Shown here: positions 43,568 through 53,100 of the stretch, one piece after another
Numbering within the stretch: the first letter of the stretch is position 1
Layout of the letters: the number at the start of each line of letters is the position of its first letter
DNA from: Eutreptiella sp. 'Long Island Sound 2002'
Lineage: Eukaryota > Euglenozoa > Euglenophyceae > Eutreptiales > Eutreptiaceae
Length of the DNA: 64,000 bases
Assembly: GCA_964036045.1 (NCBI GenBank)
Contig: OZ038384.1
Coordinates: forward strand, 31,291,771 to 31,355,770
Reading direction: 5' to 3'
Notes under the pieces: model-generated
Seen by the model: the letters and a program-made list of their open reading frames with translations, nothing else
Database searches by the model: none
Told to the model about the DNA's origin: nothing
Made by a program: the position numbers and the translations under genes

Positions 43568-45467
43568 CGCTGGTTTTCAACAAGACCGCAGCCTCAATTC
43601 GAGAGAGCAACGCGCGCAGAGGCTTGACCAGTTCGATTCCAGGTATGAGTTCGCCGAGTTTCCCGTCAGGATCTACTACGACACCTGTTCCTCTCAGTCC
43701 GCCGGCAATTATTCTGGAATCTACGTCGACGTCAAAGGATCACATTTCAGGAGACGATCACAGAGTACCTGTTTGGACGTCGAGTTCCGAAGTTGAGCAT
43801 GATTTCTCCGAAGGTTCTTACGAGTTACCTGAGACGAAATTTGCAAAGGAGCTAAAAGATGAAATTGGCGAACTGATGGAGGAGCACCACGAAGAAATGA
43901 GTGGCTGGCTGGAAGACTATTTATTGACGGATCTCAGGGAGAAAATGAAGCACAAAGCTACCGAAGTACAAGAGAAGCGTACGCGTAAGACACTTGAGGG
44001 AAAATCCAAAGTTGAACTTCACAAGAGTCTCTCCGACGATTCTGAGGAAGAAGTCCTGGAGACGGATGACCCTCTTCTTTCGAAGGTGCTTCAGCGCATT
44101 GATCGGATGGACGAGAAGATCTCCAAGACGTCCGAAGACGTACGGCGCATGCCTACCTCCAGTCATTCACCACCTACCAAGAGTCCCTTTGTTACGAGAG
44201 AATCGTCGGCTTTTGCAACGCTCACCGAAGTATGTGGAGGTGTGCACAAATATGATTGGTCGGATGACAGTGAAGACGATAAGACTAACGCGCTGAAAAT
44301 GGAAATTCCGCCATTCGATGGGCGCAACGTTGAGAAGTATGCAGAAAAATTTGGAAGATACCTGGTGCTCACTGGCAAGACCAAAGCCAAAGATCGGGTA
44401 AAAGCTAACCTCATCGTTCAGGGCATCAAGGATTCTGAACTTCAAAAAAGAGTCTCCAAGTTGCTCAAATCAGCCACAAGCTTTGAAGACTTTCTAAAAA
44501 AGCTCCAAGACCTCTATCCTACGCTGGAGACGGACCTCTCAATTCTGGGTGAAATTTCGAAGGTGTCCCATTTACCCTACGACCCGAAGCCAGAGCAAGT
44601 GGTCAAATTGTTCGAAACACTGGAAAGGCTGTTCGATAAGTTGGGTTATGACGGAGGAGCGCAAACTCATGGAACTTTCCTCGAAAGTAATCGATAAGCT
44701 TTTCGTCGAATGGACGAAGGACGATAAGCTTTTTGCAAGGATGCACTCTTATGGTTCATTGAAGGATCTCATGAAGGAGCGCGCACAACTTTCTGTCGGG
44801 TTTAAGCATCTTGCCGCCTCTCGTGGCTCTACGTCCGGGGGCACTACTTCGAGTCGATACGAAGAAAAGCAGAGAGATAAGGAAAAGGACACCTCTTTCT
44901 CTGGAGGATCATCGTCTGGAGGTTCAGCTCCCAAGGCGGACATCTCCGAGCTCCTCTCCCAATGCCACTCGATGATTGCGGAGCTAAGAGTCTCTGAGAG
45001 AGAAGGCAAAGGTGACAAAGAAGGAAAAGGTTCTGGCAAAGAAAAAGGTCGCGGAAGAGGAAAAGGTCAAGGAGGCAGAGGAGGCAAAGCACAGATGGAC
45101 CCCAACGCGCTGATCGCAGAATTCAAGGCCCGCATACAGTGCAAACACTGTGGTAAAACCAACCATTATAGCGATCACTGCTTTGAGATCCAAAGAAAAC
45201 AGAGAGAGGATCGACTCAAGACCTTCCTGATCCAATCCGGTCTCAGTGAGGAGGCAGCCCAAAAGGCCGGTGGAAGACGCCAAGAAGAAATGGAAGGACC
45301 AGAAGCAAAAGGGACCAAAAGCTGGCCAAAGAAAGAAAGATGCATCTGGCCCCTCCGCAGCAAGTGCTGGTGCTGGCGCCCCCTCAGCAGAGACCAAACC
45401 GATGCAGGAGGACACTGAGGAGTCAAGCCAGGAAGAGGAAGAGAGATCTGGCATTTTCGGAGGTTGA
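43568..45467 (+). pseudogene. gag: Element B Gag (second copy, N-terminus missing)
   Basis: Starts inside Gag at the codons for VFNKTAASIRESN, fused by chance to a GC-element frame. It carries the same capsid segment, the frameshift near 44650-44700, the GKG tract and the CX2CX4HX4C knuckle (about 45140-45181) as the first copy. One stop differs: the first copy has TAA at 25430-25432, where this copy reads CAA and the frame runs on to 45418. The basic C-terminus in the other phase ends at 45467. Confidence 0.8.
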
Positions 45468-46192
45468 GAAAATCGTGGACCTGCTTCGAACAGCTGTCAA
45501 GGACGGTCTGACGTTGTGACTACCCGTGGTTGTGGAGGAGGAGACTTGTGACGTCGTATTGGATACTGGTGCAACCGATTCCATTGTGGCTTCATCATTG
45601 GTGTCAGATCCGAATCGCAGGGGCTACTGTGCAGTCAAGGTGGGAGATGGGCACTACACGTACAGTGAAGGAGAGAAATCCGTGGATGTGTGCATGGGCA
45701 ACTTCAGTCTTCCTCATGTTTGTATCGTCATGGAGACTTCAGCTTTTCAGGTCTGCCTGGGCATGAACTTCATCCGTCAAAACGCCAATACAATTCTGGG
45801 TTTGATATTTACGCCATCGAGACTCATTGTCAAGAATCCAGAGACTGATGAATTATGCTTGGTATCGCTATCTGAGAAGACCTGTCAGAAGGAAGGAGGA
45901 AACGGATTGCCACCTGTTCAATCGTCTCTGAGAATTTCCCGGAGAGAAACCTACAGTTTGTTACCTTCACTCAGAGAGCAAGTTCCCATCAACCTTGGCG
46001 TTTTGAGACCCACCGTGGACTTGTACGCCAACCCCAAGAATCATACCGAACCGTTGTATTGCACTCCGCTCAATTCATGTTATGCTTACCGTTGGCACGA
46101 CTTTCAGTTATGCTGGGCCAACCCACCATGGTCACACCTCGGGAGGATGGTCACCAAAGCTGTGCTCGACCGAGCACAAGTCGTGGTTTGAG
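45468..46192 (+). pseudogene. pol: Element B protease and NPPW region (second copy)
   Basis: The pol phase is open across the end of gag (FSEVEKIVDLLRTAVKDG), has one TGA near 45517, then carries VVLDTGATDSIVAS. The segment at about 46010-46192 contains PTVDLYANPKNH and CWANPPW (46120-46131), ending AQVVV at a TGA in the TTTGAGG pair. Comparison with D indicates that roughly 15-20 codons are missing at this point. Confidence 0.82.
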
Positions 46193-46865
46193 GTTTGAGG
46201 TTTTGAGACCGCATGACGAAGGTTCGTGTTCCTATCCCAGATGTACCCCTCTATCTCCCCGATGGGGCGACCAGCCCATTACCAGCCCCACGCTGGGGAA
46301 GCATTGCATCCCTCATCGATGGGAATGACTGTGATATTTCGTTGGATGAACTGAATCCCCAAGTGGGCAAGTTTCTCCATCCCGTGAACCGTGGTTTCAC
46401 CCGGTCTGATTTACTGAAACGATACGGGCACAATACACCTGCAACAACACCGAAGGACGAGTCTGAAGTCCCAGAAATTCACCCTCCAACGGAATCAGAT
46501 GAAGAACAGGACGCTGGCTTTCAAAACGCTGAAGTTGACAAGGTCGACATTCAGTGGGAAGAAGTCTGTGAAGAACCTGCAGTAGTGCAATGGGATGAAG
46601 TCAGTGACGATGGTTATTTGGCGGATCTCAATATCGCTCAGCCTCTGAAGTATGACCCATTCCCAAGCATTAACGAAGATTATTCGGACCGGATCGAGGA
46701 TTTACTGAACGAAGTTGATCTCAAAGATTCAGTTCTGGGAGGTGTTCAAACATTTACCATGTGGTGTCTGGCCCTACATGCTATGCAAGAGTATGGCGTG
46801 ACCATGCAAGTCGAGGAAGACAAGGCAAGAATTGCCAATCGACGCGGATGGCCGGTCTCGAAGGA
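46193..46865 (+). pseudogene. pol: Element B Pol linker between MTase-like region and RT
   Basis: The frame resumes at PIPDVPLYLPDG, which aligns with FPDVPLYRLNP of D. It is followed by an acidic linker (PPTESDEEQDAGF) and VLGGVQTFTMWCLALHAMQEYG. It is cut at 46865 by the element D LTR. The frame continues at 58360. Confidence 0.75.
46861..46865 (+). other. Left target-site duplication of element D (AAGGA)
   Basis: AAGGA precedes the left LTR and recurs at 58360-58364, three bases beyond the right LTR end. Collapsing one copy rejoins the B reading frame. Confidence 0.75.
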
Positions 46866-47669
46866 GTTAGATTTGGCACCCTCCTCAACAACTGCAAAGT
46901 AATGGGCTCATAGTATTTTGTCTTCCAGCTTAGTCCATAGCAAAAAAGGGACTATGAAACACAATCATTATTTACACTCATGTTCACTCCTTACCTCTCT
47001 TCCACTCTCACCATACAAATATGCCTCTTGTAGTAAAAAACACCTAGTTAGGACTTACCTAGGAAGCACCACGTGCTCCCTGGTGTCGCCGCCAGGCGCC
47101 TCTCCTCTATCTATCTCTCTTCTCTCCTCTTGTGTTTGGGGCTTGGCTTAGGCCTAGGTATATTCTTGGGATCCCCCAATACATGAAATATGCATGGGAC
47201 CCACCAAATAGGCATTAAAATACATGTAGAAGTAGGGACAACCATGGAAAAGGGTTGTAGAGTAAATAAAGGTCCCTTAGGGGCTTTAGACTCCTTCGAA
47301 GGTAGTATGTGTGGTATCACTCACAAAATGAGTCGATCATGCATGACATGCATGACAATCCATGATTTCAAAAATGTGATCATCCAAATTCAAAGAGTTA
47401 TGAAAAATAAATAGTATAACCTTCTTAGGAACCCATAAGAGTGGGGTTGTGGTTGTGTTAGTTCTGAGCGAAAGTGAGGTTTTGGGTTGGAATGTGAAAA
47501 ACACATGCTAGGGCGCCAGCATGTCATGACACATGATGCATGACACATGACACATGATGCATGATGAATGATGATGATGATGAATGATGATGATTGATCT
47601 GAATCTGCTCTGAGTTCACATAAAGTACACTCTGAGTTCAAAATATATACTCCATGGGGCTCAATCTCA
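46866..47669 (-). repeat. Element D 3' LTR
   Basis: 804 bp. On the minus strand it begins TGAGATTGAG after a run of nine G. It contains an ATGA/CATGACA-rich simple-repeat patch (47520-47600) also present in the other LTR. Confidence 0.92.
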
Positions 47670-47678
47670 CCCCCCCCC
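47670..47678 (-). other. Element D polypurine tract
   Basis: Nine consecutive G on the minus strand directly before the LTR start. Confidence 0.85.
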
Positions 47679-50111
47679 TGACTGAAGCCCCGGAATTCAG
47701 GAGTAAATACTCAGAAAAATAGGCTGAAAAATGATATTGTGGCCATAATCATATGCAGCCTTGTGAAATCTCTTAGCATTTACTATTCAGTCCAGAACTG
47801 GACCACCTTCAATACCAAGTATGATCACTGCACCTCAGTACCACAGTAAAGAATGAGTGGAATGACTTCGGAAAGCATACATGCGAGTTACCTTTCTTAC
47901 TATACCACTCTTACCACAGCACAATAGGTGATTAGTTTGGAGCTAAAAATGCAAATACCAGAAGTTCCAGAAGGATTGTGCTCAAAGTGATATATAAAGC
48001 ATGGACAAGGCGTAGGAATCCTTAGGGAAGCCTTACATAACAAATGCAGATACCGATTTTTTGAAATCAATGTGAAATCGGCAATGAATAACGCTTGAAA
48101 CAAAATTCAACATGAACCGTAGCTGAGCTTCTAACTCGCCAGGAACCAAAACTTGAAAAAGTATTTGGACACCTGAAAAGCGCAAAGTGTAGCGCTGGGA
48201 GTTCTGGCGACTCCCGTAACTGCGCGCGTCCGCCGTGCGGGACTGGGGGCGAAGCCTCCAAAGTCCAAAAACTTTTGAACTTTTGTAAAAAAGCGCTTCT
48301 GGAGCTGCAAAAAGCGCAGTTTTGTAAAACAAAGAATTTGGAAAACAACGAGCAGCGAAAAACGCGATTTTTCAACTTGAGGCTTACAGACAGGCAAAAA
48401 TTTTTGCGCGGGGAGGGTGCACAGTACAGCCATAGGGTAACTGTACGTTTTGCGCGCATCAATTCACCACTGTGCGTGTAATAGGCGAGTTTGAACATCA
48501 GCCACACATAGCACAACAGAAATGAAACATACGTGTTGGTCAGAGCTTGCACAACACGTGTAGCATGTTTTTACCTTGCTTTGCAGTCTTGTGCACGCTC
48601 TTGGTGCCTCGCAAGGTCTGGCTTGGGCTGGCATTCAGGCAGGATTCAGGAGGGAAACAGGCCGTCACGCATGCAAAATAGCAGCGTACGCCGCGTCGTG
48701 CACACGTAAAAACTCCGAATCCAAGTAGGATAGAGGGTAAAACCTTTAGAAGGGAAACATTCAAGGTTCGGGAGGTAGGGAGAACCTTCCTTGCTCGCTC
48801 TGCAGGACAGCATACATGCATAGCGGAGGCGCCGCTATATGCGTCAGTTGACTGTAGTGGAGGTTTTGTGGCGGAATGCCTGGTCAATCGTTCAGTGCAT
48901 GCATATGCTCACGTGCAGGCACCTAAAACACTCATATGTCTCACCGTGCCGCTCACACATGCAGCGTGTGTTAGAGAGTGTAGGACCGTGGGAACTCAAA
49001 AAGCCCAATGAAACTCTGGGGTGAGATTCCCGACTTGCAAGTTGCGCGGTTTGAGTTCTCCGAGTGTGGGAGGAGTGTGGAGTGGAGAGTGGGATGTGGG
49101 TTGGAGGCGTTAGCAAGGGGCGCTCCTGCAAAGGGCTACTCCTTTGTAGAGCGTTAAGTTCAGCGTGTGGGAGACTGGGAAGGCAGGGGATTGGAATGGG
49201 CAAGGGCGTTCGCGTTGGTCAGCGTACGCTGGCCCTTGTTCCCACTCCCATTCTGATCCTTGACGGTTTTTTCCTGGTCTCCCCGTGTGTGACCCTCTCT
49301 CTTTTTCTTTTGGGTAGCCCCAAGGTAGAGACCCTGAGGTAGATTCACACACATGCTCGCCCTGCACCGCACATCCACGCACAGCACTGCACACACATAC
49401 TCAACACAACACACTTTTGCGCGCCATTCACTCACTCTGCACGGATCACGTTGAGCTTCGGTTCCGTGTCCACACTTGCACGGGTGTCATCGGACCGGAG
49501 GCGAGATGCACCCAAAGCGTTCACTGTTTGTTCAGGGATGCTTGGTGTTAGCTACAACTTGACTTGCTTGGCGTGGGCGTGTGTGTGGGAAGTTGTAGGA
49601 TCAGGGTGTCTTGCGGTGTAGGATCAGGCGTTAGCGTCTTTGACGGTGGGTGCCCAAGGCGGGGAGGTTTGCAGCCAAGGGGGTAGCCCTGGTCGTGGTT
49701 GGGCAGCCCATGCAAACTCTGCTCGTCCTGCAGCCCACCCAGTTCCTGGGGGATGTCCCATCCTTGGGGAACACCAACCCTGCCCCTCCGGTGGTGGATG
49801 CTTGACTGTTCCAAAATGGAACCAGGTGTTCACCACCCGTAAGAATCGGCTTGCTTAGCAGTAGTGTTTCACTTCTCTCCTAGGCAACACACTTCAGTTG
49901 GGTTGTTGACACTCACACGCGCGCCAGTTACACACCGCTCCTCTCTCTCCCTCCCTAGATTGGTGAAACCTGTCCCCCAGCCTCGGAGTTCCCTTGGAAA
50001 TCCACGACAACTCCCAGGCCAGTGAGTGTGAACTCACTGCTCAGTGAAACAGGGCCTTAGGACCATAGATGCACCGTTTTCACAGGTGCTATGAAACAGG
50101 AGGGAGTAGTC
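47679..50111. other. Element D 3' non-coding region
   Basis: 2.4 kb between the pol stop and the PPT, unusually long. The longest frame (48067-48552, minus) has no recognisable domain. I see no convincing captured gene. Confidence 0.6.
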
Positions 50112-53100
50112 TCACCTCCCAGCACGCTTGCGGGCCGGATTTTGGGCTGACTGCAGAATGTCACGCAAATCCTGAGATTTGCAGTAATCAGCAAAAACCT
50201 CGTTGACGTTACCGTCATCGAGTATGAAAGCCGTCACTGGCTCCCAGGTACAGTCAGAGATAGAATAGCCAGACCACTTTGTATAGAATCTCCAACCACG
50301 TTTGTAGGTGTGGCGGAGGATTCTTTCAACAAAGTAGTAGTCTTGCTTTTTCATCTCTGATTCAGTAAACGTAATGGGTTCACTAGCGCTTATTCTTTTG
50401 GGTCTAGCCTCTACGGCCGTAGGTGTAGGTACAGTAGGTCTGGAGAGAGAGATGTACCTTTCGGGCATCCGTAGTGAACCGTCATCCTCCATAGGCGGCA
50501 GTTCTTCATCTTCATCCATAGGATCCGCGGCCAAATCTTCGGCTGCAGCTTCCAGGCTTTCTTGTAGATCTTCTTCCCAGTCGTAGAGGTCGTCTAGCAC
50601 GTCATAGTGCTTAAGCTGTGGGTAACCCACTTCAACCAGACCTCCGTACTTAGGATGAGTTTTGATCCACACGGATCCTTCAGCTACATCCGTGACCAGA
50701 AATGGTCCGAAGTAGGGGCTGTCCAGCGTGTTACGCGGCCAGGCCTTGAATCTTGAGTGATGTACCAGAACCCAGTCACCAATTTGGTAGATAGCTTCTT
50801 TTCTTTTGCGGTTCTTGGTACGATTCTCCTTACTTCTTTTCTTTTCCAGTAGTGATCGGCATAGATCGGCGATGCGTTTTTGCTCGGTGAGCCATTCATC
50901 AACTTTAGGATTTCCTTCGCTCGCGCAGGGGAATTCGAAGTTGAAACCTGGCCTCCCTAGGAACAGTTCCGTAGGGGTGAAACCAGTCCTGCTACTCACT
51001 TGATTATTCATCAAGTAGATAGCATAAGGGACTAGTTTTAGCCAGTTTCGGCTCTTCTCGGCCAGCATCAGAATCCTCATGACTGTTTTGAAACAGCCGA
51101 TTTGGCGTTCGCATAGAGGATTCTTTGTTCGTAGGTAAGGAGTTCCGAACTGGACTTCCGTACCCATGGCTCTCATGACGCTTCGGTACCAACCAGTAGG
51201 GCTGGTAAACCGGATGTCTTGATCGCTATGGATAATCTTGGGTAATCCGTAGACTTGTACCCACCCTTCGAAAATCTCTTTCAATACTCCTTCACCATCC
51301 ACCTTCTTAGTAAGGGGAAACACTCGGCTGTAGCGACTGAGTCCATCCGTCACCAGGAGGGCGAAGTCATGGCCAGCGAATTTAGGTAACTCCATAAAAT
51401 CCACGTAGAGGATGGAGTTCATTTGGTTCGGAATCGGGAGATTCCTTACCTCACCACGATCCGCTGCAGTGTTAGCTTTAGCCTTAGTGCAGGGACACTC
51501 AGCGATGATCTTAGATAAAATCTTCTTGAGAGATGCATCGCTACTCTTAGCGAAGAAATACTTCTGGAAGAGCCAAAGAGTTCTCTCCACCCCAGGGTGA
51601 CCATCCGTTTTGTGTGCCCATTCCAACATAGTTTCTTCGTAGTCTTTGGGGACACAAATGAGGTCTTCCCTGTATAGGTGAGTTGACGTGCGGGACCATT
51701 GTACTCCATCCAGGATCTTTGAGCTCCCAATCGTCAACTGGTCCAAGATGTCCGAGTAATCGGCCGTCAGGTCTTTCATACTCCAGGACATGAGTTTTTC
51801 TTTCCTCGTAAAGAGATCGAGATGTTGATCCATCTTGGCGAAAGCTTCTTGGGCCATCATCTCGGTGTCTGCCCCCACCAGGGAATCAAAACAATTCCGT
51901 GATAGATAATCACAGAGTTCGTTTTTAATTCCCCGGATGTGGAATGTAGCGAGTCGTAGTTGGCTCAGGTAGACCCACCATCGTCGTAGACGTTTTCCAT
52001 CTGGCGGTGGTCTTTCCATAAAGTACTTCACGGAATCCTGATCACATAGCCACGTGATGGGATTGGTACCCAGGATCCTGTGTTGACTAGCCAACACTAG
52101 AACTCCAGCTAACAGCTCCTGCTCGTAGCTGTGATAGTGTGAGCGGGCTGCATTCCACTTCCAATTCCAGTGGCCAAGTGGAACTAGGCGCCATTCTTGG
52201 GAGTCATAGTCAGATTTCATGAATCCTTCTCTTGTGACACCTTGAACTCTTAGGCGATAATCAATGTCTTTACATTGATCCGTAGTTAGCTTTTGCCACT
52301 GTAATAATGTCCCTCCTCCTCCAACGTTACTGGCATCTGTGATCAGAATCATCTCGCCGTAGCGTTGGGGTACTCCAAGTACTAGGCATTCTCGGATTTT
52401 CTTCTTGACATCTTCGATTGCTTGCTTTTCAATAGGTCCCCAGCGCCACGGAGTCTCCTTCTTGATGAGATCCGTTAGTGGTGCGCTGGCTTCCGTGAAA
52501 TTTCGGAGATGCCGCCTGTAAAAATTACAGGATCCGATGAATTGTCGGATTTTCTGAACTCCTTCAGCTTTAGACATAGAATCCGTTAGGTCGAAGTCCA
52601 TCAGGGGCTTCATCTTTTGATCCTGCGGTTTCCACCATCCATCTCCGATGTGGAATCCGAGGTAGTCTGTTTCCGTCTTGAGAAATTCGCATTTCTCCAG
52701 CTTGATGCGGAGGTGATTTTCTTGACAGACGGTGTAGAATTCTCGGAGTAGTAGGAGATGGTCATCGATGGTGTTCGTCCCTAGGATGACATCGTCGATG
52801 TGAGCCTCCAGGACAGCACCACGCTGGAGGAGCTCTTGGACGGCCGGTCGTCGTTTACACAGGGCGATGATTTGATTCATCAGCTCCTGGAACAACGCCG
52901 GGGCGTTAGCAATACCAAATGGCATTACCCGCCATTTGTAGACCCGTCCATCCGGGGCAATGAATGCCGTTAGGTCTTGGGCACGCTCCGTTAGGTCAAT
53001 TTGCCAGAAACCGGACCGCTTGTCCATTTTAGTTTTGTATCTGCATCCAGCAGCGGTTTCCACGGTGTTCTCCATCAGGGGCAACGAACCGCTGTGCAGT

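Larger units (their letters stand above)
43568..46192 (+). repeat. Second copy of a 2.6-kb segment of element B
   Basis: Matches 23717-25706 plus 38927-39562 (element C removed) over its full length, with about 36 substitutions (about 1.4%). One copy ends at the GC-rich element's 3' tail and the other begins at its 5' end, so the geometry is that of a target-site duplication. Confidence 0.88.

Noticed and set aside
43027-44697. One 556-codon gene from the GC element into Gag
   Set aside because: The fusion arises at the insertion junction near 43567. The 5' half is antisense to the GC-element coding strand.
47520-47600. CRISPR-like or satellite array
   Set aside because: It is an imperfect ATGA/CATGACA simple repeat inside the D LTR with no unique spacers, and its copy at 58207-58287 is the other LTR.
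48067-48552. 161-codon minus-strand ORF in the D 3' region as a captured gene
   Set aside because: Composition is not clearly protein-like, no domain is visible, and overlapping frames of similar length exist.
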